A DNA stretch of 64,000 bases from JAIEPT01 sp038217425 (GTDB lineage Bacteria > Planctomycetota > Planctomycetia > Gemmatales > Gemmataceae). Below are positions 44,678 to 54,611 of the stretch, piece by piece. A program made the translations under genes and the position numbers. The notes below the pieces were generated by a model. It did not search any database and was not told the origin of the DNA. It saw only the letters and a program-made list of their open reading frames with translations. Numbering within the stretch: the first letter of the stretch is position 1; each line of letters starts with the position of its first letter. The stretch is taken from contig JBBQPM010000002.1 in NCBI GenBank assembly GCA_038217425.1, positions 87,045 through 151,044 on the forward strand, in the 5' to 3' direction.

Positions 44678-47600
44678 TTATCGATCCCGCACGATCAGCT
44701 TGATCTCGTCCGAGTTCCCCCGCAACTCCGGCGCGTACATCGCAAACGCACGCGTCGGCAGGGCGCTGAACTGGCCGGGGATCTCCGCTCGCATGCGGTA
44801 GCGCAGGTTGTGCGAACCGCGCGGCAACGTCCTGGCGAAGAAGCAGACCTTCTCGTCGCGCAACTCCATGTACGCTCCCATGTCGTTGCCGCCGTAGCCA
44901 CTCTTGATCTGCATCGGCTCGAATCCCGCCGGCTTCATGTCTTCGAAGCAGACGTACTCGTAGTCGTTCTTACTCTCGATCACCATCTCGACTTCGACCA
45001 GGTCGCCGCTCTTTAGCGTCGCCAGGTTCTCGAGTTCCGTGCGGTCGTACTTCTCCACCGCCTGGTCGAGCGCCTGGCCCTTGGAACCGGAGACCTTGAC
45101 CTTCGATTCCACGCGGGTGAGCTTGTAGTACTTACGGTTGACTTTCACTTCGAGCCCGGCCCGCGTGATGAAGTCCTCGAGCGTGAAGTTGGTGACGTAC
45201 GCGTTGAAGTAGACCGGGCCGGCGCCTTGCCGACGGATCTCAAGCAGGTGCTTGCCGGTCGTCACTTGATCGCCCGTGAGCACGAGTTTGTTATCGAAGG
45301 TGAAGAGGTTGTCGCGCGTGATGCGGACTTCCTTTTTCTTCTTGCCGTCGAGCCAAACCTCGAGCGTCATGTCGGGGTTGTCCTCGCCGGTCGCCTTCAG
45401 ATACTCGGCAAACGCCTCGATGCAGACGGCGGTATCGCGGGTGCTGTTCCAGTAGGTCGCGTGCTTACGGTTGTTGAGCAGGTACTTCACGAGCCGGGAC
45501 GCCTTTTCATCCTTCGGCGACGTGCTCGACAGTAAACGGAGATAGTAGGCGTGGGCCTCGATCTCGCTGCCGTACCAGGTCCACCACGGATTGTCCTGCG
45601 GCATCTTGAGGTACGCGGTCTGGTTCTCGTCGTCCATGACGACGTACTGCTCGATGTTCTTCATGATCATCGTGAGCTGCTCCTGCTGATTCTGCTTCTG
45701 CAGCGCCAGCCCGAGCATCGCCTTGGCGTAGACCGGCAAGAACGTCCGGTCGCGATACAAGAAGTTCATCATGTCGTCGGACTTCACCGTGCCGTCGACC
45801 AGCGTCATGTAGACGAGGGCATCGATGGCGACGGTCCGTTCGCGGAACGGCTTCGTCTTGGTCGCGGCGTTCCGAAGCATGACGAGCTGTTCTTCCTGGT
45901 AGTTCTTGAGCCAGGTCATGCCGCGTTCGAGCATGTTCGCGGGGAGACGCACGCCGTTCGCCTTGGCGACTTGCAATCCATGCACGACGACGGCCGTCGT
46001 GTGCGGATAGGAGCGTTCGCCGTAGCCGGAGAACCAGCCCCAACCGCCGTCGGAGATCTGCATGTTGACGAGTGCGTTCACGCCCGCCTGCGTCATCCTC
46101 TCGACCTCGGCCACGTCGAAGACCGGATTTCGCTTGAAGCGCTTCCAGCCCTTTTGGCGTTCCTTGTCGTCGCCGATCTCCTGGCTATTGAGGTTCGTAT
46201 GGTGCTTCTCGATCTCCTTGAGGTCGAGCTTCATGCCTTGCAGCACCTTCTGCGTGATGACGGTCGGCAGGAAGCGGTTGAGCGTCTGCTCGGTGCAGCC
46301 GTAGGGATAATCGACCATGTAGGGGAGCGCGTCGACCATCGCCCCGGCGAGCGTCGGCGTGTAGCGGACCTCGAGACGCGAGTCCGCGAGGCGCCGTTCG
46401 AGCGGCACGTTGAACGCGACCTGCGCCTGGTTTTTATCGGAGCGGATGACGCCCGTGTACGATTCCATCTTGAGCATGCCGTGGATGTAGACCGGGAAGC
46501 GCATCTGCATCGCGTCGGCATCGACGTCGGTCTGGGCCTTCATACGGACGACCGCCTCGCCTTCGCTGACGACCTTGACGCGCCAGTCGACGCGCTGCTC
46601 GCCGCCGGCTTTCACGACGACTTCGCGCTTCAGCTCGTCCATGGCCAGGAGCGTGCCGCCGTCGAATTCGAGCGAAACGCGCACCGTCTTGTCGGCCTTC
46701 AGGTAGTTGTGGACATTGGCGGAGAGAACGACCTCGTCCTTCTGCACGAAGAAGCGAGGCGCCTGCAAGCGGACGATCAGATCCTTCTTGGTGACGACCT
46801 CGGCGTCTCCCTGCCCAACCTTGGTGCCGTGCCCCATGGCCCAGACGCGGATCTTCCACGCGGTGAGGTTTTCGGGCATGGCAAACTTGACCTCGGCCAG
46901 GCCGTCCTTGTCGGTGGCGACGGTGGCGGCCCAGAAGGCGGTGTCGGCGAAGTTTTCGCGAATGGTCGGCTCGACCAGCGCAGGTCCGCCTCCCTCGTCC
47001 CTGAAGGCCGCCTTGGCGTCGGCGTCACCGCGGCTCTTGCCGTCGCCTGAATACCCGTTCATGGGGGCGCCGGCGAGTTGCGATTCGTTCTCAACCTGTC
47101 GCAGAGACTTTTCTCTGGCCGCCCCGGCCCGGCCGCCGAAGCCCTCGCCCTTGGCGCCCCATTCCTCAATGATGTCGCCGCCGAACACGCCCAGGTTGTT
47201 CATCCCCTTTTCCTTCGACTTCACGATGTTGCTGAAGCCGTGCAGATTCGAGAATGTCTGCGTGTGATGGTGTCGGCGCCATTTCCAGAAGTGACTCTTG
47301 ATCTCCGCCACGTTCGAGCCGCCGGAGATGTACTCGACCGCCTTGTCGTAGACGCTGATCGCGGTCGTGCCGACGAACGGCTTGCCGGTGTGATCCGTCA
47401 ACTTGACCTTCACGACCGCCTTCTCGCCCGGCTTGTACTCCTGGCGATCGGCGACGACGTCGACGTTCAGCACCCGCTTTTCCGGCGGCACCACGACCTC
47501 GCGCACCTCCGTATGGATTCGGCCCTCTGAGATCGTCATCGCCTCCACGAACATGTTCGGCATGTCGCGCTGCACGATCTCGACAGTTTCCTCGGCACTC

Positions 47601-50600
47601 TTGCCCTTGATTCGCAGGGTACGCGGTTTCAGATAGACGCCGTTGGTCGGCCGAACGAACAGGAACACGGTGCTATCGGGCCGATTCGCGTTGACGAGGA
47701 TCGTCGCCTTGTCGCCCGGTTGATACTCCTTGCGGTCGCTCGAAAGTTCGAGATCGTTGAACCGGAAATCTCGGCCATCGAACCCTTCGCCGCGGATGAT
47801 GAAGACGTAGCCGCCTTCGATGGTCTGCTTCTTGCTGTCGGTCAGCTTGTAGCTCAGGCGATACTGGCCGGCGCGATGGGCCTTGATCTGCTGCTTCGCG
47901 ATCCCCTCGACGTTCGTGTCGAGCGCCCACGATTCTTCCTTGGTCTCGATCGGCTGCTGCTTGGCGTCGTAGGTGATGCGGAAGAGCGTCAGTTCGCCCT
48001 TGCCCTGGACCGGCTTATTGTCGGGCGTCTGAGCGCTGAAGCTCGCCTTCACGGTATCGCCGACGCGGTGAAACCCGCGGTCGAGCCAGGTATAGATCTT
48101 GAACGGATGGCGGGCGACGATGACGCTCCCCGTGCCGACGATGGTGCGGCGAGATTCGTCAACGACCTCGGCCGTGATCGAGTACTTGTGATCTTGATTG
48201 CCGTGCAATTCCTTGGCCGGCAGCGTGTCGATGGGGACGTCGATTTTGCCGTCGGGCCCGACGGGGACTTCGATTTCGGAGATGAGTTCGGGCTGTTGGT
48301 GATGTTGGCCGATCCACCAGGGATGCGGCCTGCGGACGCCCCAGTCGCGGAAGCCGGGGTACCAGTCGTAGTTGGGGGCGAACCACCAGTAGCCGGGGTT
48401 GTAGAACCAGTCCCATTCGCCGCGCGGGAACCAGGTCGGCGAATACGTAGTGCGCAGGATCTTGATCTTGGCCAGGGCCTTGGTGACGGGGGCGCCAAAG
48501 TAGTACTTCGCACTGACGGAGGCGCTGATCTGATCGCCCAGGCGGACGGGCTCCTTGGGGGCGTCGACGGTGACTTCGAACTCGGGTTTCTTGTACTCTT
48601 CGACGCGGAAGGCGCCGCCGCCGTGGTTGAAGACGCTGAGTGTGTACTGGCCGAGCATGCACCCCTTGGCGAGATAGAACTCGCCCGCCAGGCCGCCGAA
48701 CGCGTCGGCCGTCATCAGCTTCTCGAAGATCTTTTCGTGCCGGGGATTGAAAATCTCGACCTTGAGTTCTTTCCCCGCGAACGATGAATCGTCGGCCTGA
48801 TCGTACTTGGCGTGCCTGACCCAGAACTTGAACTGCACGTTCTGATCCGGGCGATAGACGGGACGATCGGTGATGGTGAAGACGCGCGTCTGGTTGTACT
48901 CGGGATCGTAACCGCGACCGTACCAGTAGTGGTTGAAGCCGAGGTAGGCGAAGCGTTTGGCGTCCGCCCTGGTCGAGACGATCCAGTTCCAGTGGTGGTT
49001 GAGTTCGCTGAGTTTGTCGTTGCCGAGATAGACGGCGCCGTCGGCGTCAGTCTTGGCCTCGAATTTCTTGGTCTCGACGCGGAAGTCGTTCGTATTCGGC
49101 TTGATCTGCACCGACTTCCAGCCGAAAAACTCGAGATCGACCGCCGGGACGGGCGTGCCGGTCATGGCATCGACGACGCCGTACATCGCCTGACTGTCGA
49201 GCTGTTTCTTGAAGAGCACGGTGTCGTTGATCCAGACGACGATGCGGGCGGTATTGCCGCCTTCGGTTTGACCCAAAAGCAGATACGCCCCAGGATTCTG
49301 CAGCGGCGTGGCGACGGTGACGCGGGCGTCGACGTGGTCGGGCTTGGGCTTGAGCGTCAGCTCCCAGTTCGCGACTTTCGCGCCCTGATACTTGAGTTGT
49401 TGCTTTTCGACGAGGAGGTAGCCGACGTCCTGGACTTGAGCCCGCTGCCAATCGAGCCGGCCCGGCTTGCTTTCGATGTAGGCCTTCACGTCGGCGAGGA
49501 GTTCAGGAACTTTGATCTCGTATGCCTCGAAGGCGATCTTGTTCGCGTTGCGGAAGCGGAGATCGACGACGGCGCCCTTGTCCTCGGCCTGCATGCTGGT
49601 CGGCTCGAAACGGGCCCAGTTCTTGACGATCTGATCGAGGCGGTTCTGTCGGGCGCCATTGACGCCCGGACCGTATTCCCTGATCGCCCGCTCCCACATC
49701 TTCGCCGCCTTGGGATACTGTCGGCGATTTTCGAACGTGCTCGCCAGGCCTTCGAGGGCGCGCTCGGCTTGCAAGCCTTTCTCGCGGTCGGCGACGCGCT
49801 GGAAGATCTTGATCCAGTTGAACTCGTCGGGCATGTCGAAGCGCTTGACGCCGATCGCCAGCCGGGCGATGGTCTCGTTCTCTTTAAGCGTCGACACGGC
49901 GTACGTCCCCGTATCGCTGGGCTCGTCGCCTCGGCCGTAGCGGGCCATGGTCTGCTCGCCGATCTGTTGCCACATGAAGTTGCCGAGGATCATCTCGGAT
50001 TCGCTGAGACGAGTGCGGTCAGTCTCGGCCGCCTGCATGAGCAACCAGCGCCAGCGCTGGCCGTCGCTCTCGGCGGCTTCCCAGGATTTCGGCAGGGTGT
50101 GGTAGATCGGCTTACCGTCGGCGTCCACCGGAGCGCCGGTGTGGTTGGAATTGGAGTAGCCGCGATAGCCTTCTTCGTAGTCGGGGAGCTTCGTGAGATC
50201 GGTGAGGACTTGCAACCTCCAGGCGTTGTTGCCCCCCATGCCTTGCAACAAATGACGTGCGAAGTCGAGATAAAACTCGGCGAGCTGGCCGGAGTTCTTT
50301 TCGTCCTTGACCTGAGCCAGCGCCTGGTTCATGAGCTGCATGGCCCGGGTCCAGTCGCGCGGGTAGGAGTTGACGTAGCGGGCATTGCCGCCGCGCTGGT
50401 TGCCGCGGCTAAATTTGCCCCCCACGATGAACCCGTGGTGCACGTCCGTCAGATACGACTGGGCGGCAGCGGCGAGCAGCCGCCAATTGTCCTTATGAAC
50501 CTCAATGGTCTTCTCGCGGAAGTCGTCGACCTCGTCGATGCGCCCCAATTTACGCAGGGCGTTGACGCCCATCTCGAGGTCTTTGCCCACGAGGACGACG

Positions 50601-50821
50601 TCGTTCTTGGGATCGAGGGTGAGCTTGCGGAAGCGCTCGAGCGCTTCTTTGTAGTTGCCGTTGTCGAAGTCGCGCGAGGCGGCGGTGCGGCGCTCGGTCG
50701 GCGTGCCCTCATCCTGCGCCCACAGCCAGATGGCCGAGGCGCACACCACGGGCGCGAGCAGCAGCCAGCCCAGAGAGAATTTCTTCCACATAGGATGCAT
50801 CCATTTGAGATTCGGGATCAT
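44678..50821 (-). CDS. Giant secreted alpha-2-macroglobulin family protein
   Basis: This 2047-residue protein starts with a hydrophobic signal or anchor (about residues 15-35). An N-terminal TPR-like region follows (about 40-420), then macroglobulin beta-domains. The A2M core runs from about residue 1310, beginning with P-T-I-R-E-N-F-A-D-T-A-F-W. The thioester motif G-C-T-E-Q is intact with the reactive cysteine at residue 1509. A glycine-, lysine- and acidic-rich stretch of about 110 residues before the core resembles a bait region. Bacterial A2Ms trap attacking proteases in the periplasm. This one is larger than the usual 1600-1700 residues because of the N-terminal extension. No pbpC neighbour is present. 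An ATG at 50791 is an alternative start. Confidence 0.93.
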   Translation of the reverse strand: MIPNLKWMHPMWKKFSLGWLLLAPVVCASAIWLWAQDEGTPTERRTAASRDFDNGNYKEALERFRKLTLDPKNDVVLVGKDLEMGVNALRKLGRIDEVDDFREKTIEVHKDNWRLLAAAAQSYLTDVHHGFIVGGKFSRGNQRGGNARYVNSYPRDWTRAMQLMNQALAQVKDEKNSGQLAEFYLDFARHLLQGMGGNNAWRLQVLTDLTKLPDYEEGYRGYSNSNHTGAPVDADGKPIYHTLPKSWEAAESDGQRWRWLLMQAAETDRTRLSESEMILGNFMWQQIGEQTMARYGRGDEPSDTGTYAVSTLKENETIARLAIGVKRFDMPDEFNWIKIFQRVADREKGLQAERALEGLASTFENRRQYPKAAKMWERAIREYGPGVNGARQNRLDQIVKNWARFEPTSMQAEDKGAVVDLRFRNANKIAFEAYEIKVPELLADVKAYIESKPGRLDWQRAQVQDVGYLLVEKQQLKYQGAKVANWELTLKPKPDHVDARVTVATPLQNPGAYLLLGQTEGGNTARIVVWINDTVLFKKQLDSQAMYGVVDAMTGTPVPAVDLEFFGWKSVQIKPNTNDFRVETKKFEAKTDADGAVYLGNDKLSELNHHWNWIVSTRADAKRFAYLGFNHYWYGRGYDPEYNQTRVFTITDRPVYRPDQNVQFKFWVRHAKYDQADDSSFAGKELKVEIFNPRHEKIFEKLMTADAFGGLAGEFYLAKGCMLGQYTLSVFNHGGGAFRVEEYKKPEFEVTVDAPKEPVRLGDQISASVSAKYYFGAPVTKALAKIKILRTTYSPTWFPRGEWDWFYNPGYWWFAPNYDWYPGFRDWGVRRPHPWWIGQHHQQPELISEIEVPVGPDGKIDVPIDTLPAKELHGNQDHKYSITAEVVDESRRTIVGTGSVIVARHPFKIYTWLDRGFHRVGDTVKASFSAQTPDNKPVQGKGELTLFRITYDAKQQPIETKEESWALDTNVEGIAKQQIKAHRAGQYRLSYKLTDSKKQTIEGGYVFIIRGEGFDGRDFRFNDLELSSDRKEYQPGDKATILVNANRPDSTVFLFVRPTNGVYLKPRTLRIKGKSAEETVEIVQRDMPNMFVEAMTISEGRIHTEVREVVVPPEKRVLNVDVVADRQEYKPGEKAVVKVKLTDHTGKPFVGTTAISVYDKAVEYISGGSNVAEIKSHFWKWRRHHHTQTFSNLHGFSNIVKSKEKGMNNLGVFGGDIIEEWGAKGEGFGGRAGAAREKSLRQVENESQLAGAPMNGYSGDGKSRGDADAKAAFRDEGGGPALVEPTIRENFADTAFWAATVATDKDGLAEVKFAMPENLTAWKIRVWAMGHGTKVGQGDAEVVTKKDLIVRLQAPRFFVQKDEVVLSANVHNYLKADKTVRVSLEFDGGTLLAMDELKREVVVKAGGEQRVDWRVKVVSEGEAVVRMKAQTDVDADAMQMRFPVYIHGMLKMESYTGVIRSDKNQAQVAFNVPLERRLADSRLEVRYTPTLAGAMVDALPYMVDYPYGCTEQTLNRFLPTVITQKVLQGMKLDLKEIEKHHTNLNSQEIGDDKERQKGWKRFKRNPVFDVAEVERMTQAGVNALVNMQISDGGWGWFSGYGERSYPHTTAVVVHGLQVAKANGVRLPANMLERGMTWLKNYQEEQLVMLRNAATKTKPFRERTVAIDALVYMTLVDGTVKSDDMMNFLYRDRTFLPVYAKAMLGLALQKQNQQEQLTMIMKNIEQYVVMDDENQTAYLKMPQDNPWWTWYGSEIEAHAYYLRLLSSTSPKDEKASRLVKYLLNNRKHATYWNSTRDTAVCIEAFAEYLKATGEDNPDMTLEVWLDGKKKKEVRITRDNLFTFDNKLVLTGDQVTTGKHLLEIRRQGAGPVYFNAYVTNFTLEDFITRAGLEVKVNRKYYKLTRVESKVKVSGSKGQALDQAVEKYDRTELENLATLKSGDLVEVEMVIESKNDYEYVCFEDMKPAGFEPMQIKSGYGGNDMGAYMELRDEKVCFFARTLPRGSHNLRYRMRAEIPGQFSALPTRAFAMYAPELRGNSDEIKLIVRDR

Positions 50822-50908
50822 CGGTTCCGCAGAATAGACGAACGGCGCACCCGTTTGGTCGGAGGGGCGTCATTTTCGCGGTCGATTGCAGTTTTGGACG
50901 GAAAATCT

Positions 50909-50993
50909 AACCACCGAGAGAACGAGAGAAAGAAGCCCTTCTGCGAGTTCCCCTATTCCCCCTCATTCTCTGTACCCTCGGTGTCTCTATGGC
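50909..50993. repeat. ACCACAGAG-type inverted repeat, diverged copy 2
   Basis: Left arm 50909-50935 (AACCACCGAGAGAACGAGAG) and right arm 50961-50993 pair imperfectly; same family as 24848-24981. Here it is intergenic, in the 243-bp space upstream of the A2M gene, with nothing else recognised. Confidence 0.65.
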
Positions 50994-51064
50994 AGGTACT
51001 TTCGTTCCATCCAGCCCAAAGAGCCGGGCGATTTGGCCTGTTCTCGTTCTTTACGAACGTATCT

Positions 51065-51946
51065 CTAGCTCCCCCAGCGCTGCGTGATCGCCCCATATGC
51101 GTCGATGCGTCGGTCGCGCAGGAACGGCCAATTGCGCCGCGTTTCCTCGCTTCGGCCCACATCGCACGGTACGATCAGATTTTGCTCCCGGTCATGCGAA
51201 CCGCGTTCGAGCACGATGCCGAACGGATCGCAGACGAACGACGCGCCCCAGAAGTCGAGCCCCGCCTCCGGGGGCCCTTCGTGTCCGACGCGATTGATCG
51301 CCGCCACGAAAACGCCGTTGGCGATCGCATGGCTGCGCTGGATCGTTTCCCAGGCGGAATGTTGGTGCACGCCCCATTCTTCCTTCTCGCGCGGATGCCA
51401 GCCGATCGCGGTCGGATAAAGCAGACACTCCGCCCCTTGCAGCGCCGTAAGCCGAGCCCCTTCGGGATACCACTGGTCCCAGCAAACAAGGATGCCGAGT
51501 TTGGCGAACTTCGTCTGAAACGTCTTGAAGCCGATGTCGCCCGGCGTGAAGTAGTACTTTTCGTAGTAGAGCGGATCCTCGGGGATATGCATCTTCCGGT
51601 AGATGCCCAGAAAAGAACCGTCCGCATCGAGCACGGCCGCGGTGTTGTGGTAGAGCCCGGCGCTGCGGCGTTCGAACAGCGACGCGACGATGACGACGCC
51701 GAGCTTCTTGGCGAGGGCGGCGAGGCGTTCGGTGCTGGGCCCCGGAATCGGCTCGGCAAGATCGAAGAGCGCGGGGTCGGTCTTTTGGCAGAAGTAAGGC
51801 GACAGGAAGAGTTCGGGGAGACAGACGACCTGCGCCCCCGCACGGGCGGCCTCCGCGATGTAGTGGCACGCCGCATCCATGTTGAGGGCGGGCTGTTCGT
51901 TCATGGCCATCTGCACGAGGCCGAGCGTGAAGCTGCGCGATTGCAT
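51065..51946 (-). CDS. aguB: N-carbamoylputrescine amidase-like nitrilase
   Basis: This 293-residue nitrilase-superfamily protein carries the catalytic triad E45 (L-P-E-L-F-L), K118 (Y-R-K-M-H-I-P-E-D) and C155 (L-V-C-W-D-Q-W-Y-P-E). The S-P-Y-F-C-Q after the glutamate and D-Q-W-Y-P-E after the cysteine are diagnostic of N-carbamoylputrescine amidases. It makes putrescine from agmatine together with agmatine deiminase; that gene (aguA) is not within the window. Confidence 0.9.
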   Translation of the reverse strand: MQSRSFTLGLVQMAMNEQPALNMDAACHYIAEAARAGAQVVCLPELFLSPYFCQKTDPALFDLAEPIPGPSTERLAALAKKLGVVIVASLFERRSAGLYHNTAAVLDADGSFLGIYRKMHIPEDPLYYEKYYFTPGDIGFKTFQTKFAKLGILVCWDQWYPEGARLTALQGAECLLYPTAIGWHPREKEEWGVHQHSAWETIQRSHAIANGVFVAAINRVGHEGPPEAGLDFWGASFVCDPFGIVLERGSHDREQNLIVPCDVGRSEETRRNWPFLRDRRIDAYGAITQRWGS

Positions 51947-52050
51947 GAGTGACTCCCGTTTCCAGAAAATCTAGTCACTCCCCGCAAATCTTCAATGCCG
52001 CAAGCGGACTTGGCGCATCCCCTCCGATTCCTCACAATACCCCGGAAGAT

Positions 52051-52144
52051 CAAGCCCGGCGGGTGAGGTACTCCCGAACCCCCGGGATCCGTGCGTGCTA
52101 ACTATATTGTCCCAGAGGTTCGGAGTACCTCACCTCTGGGCTTG
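52051..52144. repeat. Paired palindrome, family C, copy 2
   Basis: Arms 52051-52086 and 52111-52144 share GAGGTACTC(C)CGAACC and CAAGCCC ends with the copy at 12012-12104. It ends 13 bp before the start of the PQQ-propeller gene, so its hairpin would lie in the mRNA leader if transcription starts upstream of it. Confidence 0.85.
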
Positions 52145-52157
52145 GAGCGATTCTCCC

Positions 52158-54566
52158 ATGAAAAAAGCCCTGGCGCTCTGCTGCCTGGCCGCAACGGCGC
52201 TCCCTGCCCACGCGGTCATCATGGCTCCCACCAGTCTCGACAAAAATCTCAACCAGGCGCTCTATGTCGTGACGGCGAAGATCGAGAAGCTCGACCTCGA
52301 GAATCAGCGCATGATCCTCGTCGTTACTGAGGACCTCAAAGGGAAGCTCCCCTTTCGCAAGATCCCGGTGGTGCTCAAGGGGGACGCCGAGGCGATCAAG
52401 TTGATGCACATTCCGATCCTCATGAAACGCCTGGCTCCCGATCTGCCGATGGTGCTGCTTCTGAATCAACGCGAGAAGAAGGTCACCGCCCTCGCTTACA
52501 CCAACGGCACCTGGATGCAGTTCATCGGCCAGGCCACGGGCGACGATTCGGCGATCCTGCAGCTCACCCACGGCGAACCCTACCTGCGCAAGACGTTCAA
52601 GGGCTCGACGGCCGAATTGCAAACGTTGATCAAGGGGATGCAAGAGGGCAAGGCCAAGGCGCCGCCGCTCGATGAGAAAGAGGCGCCCGGCTTCGGACCG
52701 GAAGCGACGCAGAAACAAGGGAGGGGCCCCGGTTTTTTTCCCTTCCGGGGTCAGCCCTTTGCCGTGATTGCCTTCGGCGGAGTGGCGGGCCCCTTGGTGA
52801 TTCTCAGCCTCTTCTTCCCCGCGCTCTTCGGCGGCGTGACGGATCTCCTCAAGCAATGGACCGCGTTCCTCACCGTCCTCAGCGTCAACAGCCTCTACCT
52901 GCTGCTGCACTTCATGGTCTTCAAGGACTTCTTGCGGGGTAGCTGGTGGATGAGCGATCAGGCGCTGTGGCTCATCCTTTCCGCGGTCGTCTTCCTGGGC
53001 GTGGTCTGGGCCTGGCGCCGACAGTTGCTCCATTTCCTCTCCGGCGCCGACGCCATCGATGCGGTCGAAAAGACCGAGCGCTCGGTGCTCGTCGTCTTCT
53101 CGTGCTGCGTGGCGCTCGGCCTGGGCTTCACGCTCTGGTACAACAAGTGGGTGCGCGACGTCAACTTCTATATGCTGCTCGCCCTGGGCGTCGGCATCTG
53201 GCTCGCCACCGCTTATCGCTGGCTGCGTAAGAACCCTGACCTGGGGATGTCGACCGAGGGGATCATGCTGGGGGGGTGTCTCTTAGTTCATTTGCTGCTG
53301 CTGAGTTTTACGGGATCCGCAGCGGCCGGCTCCATGGGCAAAAGCGCCGTCGCCGATAACAACGTGACCACGCCCCAGTTCCTCGGCGAAGGCTGGAAGG
53401 AACCGTTCACCTCACAAGAGAACGGCATGATGGTTTCCCGGCCCGTCGTGCATCAAGGAAAAGTCTACGTCGCCTCGGCGCACATCGGTTTCGACGATTT
53501 CGGCACGCTGTTCTGCGTCGATGCCCAGACCGGGAAAAAAGTTTGGCAGTTCATCGACGACGCCGAGCTGAAACCGGTCTACTCGAGCCCGACCATCTCC
53601 GGCGGGAGCATCTACTTCGGCGAAGGGTTTCACAACCACAAGCGCTGCAAACTCTACCGCGTGAACCTCGCCGACGGCAAGAAGGTTTGGCACCACGAGA
53701 CGGGGAGTCAAACGGAAGCACAGCCTCTGGTCGATGGGGGCAAGGTTTACATGGCGTGCGGCAACGACGGGTTCTTCCGCTTCGACGCTGAGACGGGCAA
53801 GGCAGAATGGCAGTTCCCGCCGGCGGGGACCAAGGGCAGGTTGCTCCGTTTCGGCGCGGGCGCGTCGCTGGCGCAGGGCAAGCTCTTCGTCGGCACCGGC
53901 GTGGATCGCGACGTTCAGGAGGACGACAAGGGCGAACACGCCCTCTTCTGCCTCGACGCCGCCACGGGCAAGCAGGTCTGGAAACGCAGCGCCAGCTTCC
54001 CCATCTGGAGCATCCCGCTGCTCGCGCATGGCCAGCTTTTCGTCACGCACGGCAACGGCGACGTCGACAAGGACGACCCCGTCAAACCCGCGGGCAAATG
54101 CCTGTGCCTGAACCCCGCCGACGGTTCGACCGTCTGGGAATTCGACGTCCCCAACGGGATCATTGAGGAGCCCGCGGTTGATGAACGGAGCGTCTATTTC
54201 GGTTGCCGGGACGGCAACGTGTACTGTCTATTTCGCAAGACCGGCAAGCTCCGCTGGAAAGCGGCGCTCGGCAGCCCCGTGATCGCCTCGCCGGTGGCGC
54301 TGCCCAACGCCCACGATGAAATCGACAGCGTCGTGGCGCTCGGCGTCGAGGGAAAGGTCTTCTGTCTCGACGCTCACACCGGCGCCAGTCACTGGACGTA
54401 TGATCTTAGCAAGAGTAATCTCGGCATGACGGCGTCCCCCGCGGTGGTGGCCGAGAAGACGGAGGATGGCATGGTGCGAACGATCTACATCCCCGCGGGC
54501 GATTTCAAGGGCACGACCAAGGCGCACCTGTACTGTCTCAAGGACATCGTGAAATTGGCGAAGTGA
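52158..54566 (+). CDS. Membrane protein with C-terminal PQQ-like beta-propeller
   Basis: The protein has 802 residues. A signal peptide (1-19, cleavage A-H-A) and an exported N-terminal domain (to about 195) lead into six hydrophobic segments (about 200-410). A PQQ/outer-membrane-biogenesis-type propeller of about 380 residues follows, with repeated strand motifs such as G-T-L-F-C-V-D-A-Q-T-G-K-K-V-W, C-L-D-A-A-T-G-K-Q-V-W and C-L-D-A-H-T-G-A-S-H-W. Many planctomycete proteins of this kind exist; binding of PQQ itself is not implied. The ATG at 52158 is chosen because the longer frame would read the palindrome. Confidence 0.85.
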   Translation: MKKALALCCLAATALPAHAVIMAPTSLDKNLNQALYVVTAKIEKLDLENQRMILVVTEDLKGKLPFRKIPVVLKGDAEAIKLMHIPILMKRLAPDLPMVLLLNQREKKVTALAYTNGTWMQFIGQATGDDSAILQLTHGEPYLRKTFKGSTAELQTLIKGMQEGKAKAPPLDEKEAPGFGPEATQKQGRGPGFFPFRGQPFAVIAFGGVAGPLVILSLFFPALFGGVTDLLKQWTAFLTVLSVNSLYLLLHFMVFKDFLRGSWWMSDQALWLILSAVVFLGVVWAWRRQLLHFLSGADAIDAVEKTERSVLVVFSCCVALGLGFTLWYNKWVRDVNFYMLLALGVGIWLATAYRWLRKNPDLGMSTEGIMLGGCLLVHLLLLSFTGSAAAGSMGKSAVADNNVTTPQFLGEGWKEPFTSQENGMMVSRPVVHQGKVYVASAHIGFDDFGTLFCVDAQTGKKVWQFIDDAELKPVYSSPTISGGSIYFGEGFHNHKRCKLYRVNLADGKKVWHHETGSQTEAQPLVDGGKVYMACGNDGFFRFDAETGKAEWQFPPAGTKGRLLRFGAGASLAQGKLFVGTGVDRDVQEDDKGEHALFCLDAATGKQVWKRSASFPIWSIPLLAHGQLFVTHGNGDVDKDDPVKPAGKCLCLNPADGSTVWEFDVPNGIIEEPAVDERSVYFGCRDGNVYCLFRKTGKLRWKAALGSPVIASPVALPNAHDEIDSVVALGVEGKVFCLDAHTGASHWTYDLSKSNLGMTASPAVVAEKTEDGMVRTIYIPAGDFKGTTKAHLYCLKDIVKLAK

Positions 54567-54597
54567 CGTTTAGCCGCAGCGCCCTCGCGGCGCGGCC
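54567..54597. repeat. GTTTAGCCGC-type palindrome, copy 2
   Basis: CGTTTAGCCGC begins at the base after the TGA of the propeller gene and continues to GCGGCGCGGC. It is the same element as 30011-30040, and both are next to stop codons. Confidence 0.6.
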
Positions 54598-54611
54598 CGA
54601 AGGAGATGAGT

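Noticed and set aside
45551..47050. A 499-codon plus-strand open frame within the A2M region
   Set aside because: Antisense shadow; no ribosome-binding site and no recognisable domain.
48812..51952. A 1046-codon plus-strand open frame antisense to the alpha-2-macroglobulin gene
   Set aside because: It mirrors the A2M gene through GC-rich codon complementarity, has no domain or signal and no good start. The minus-strand gene has clear family motifs.
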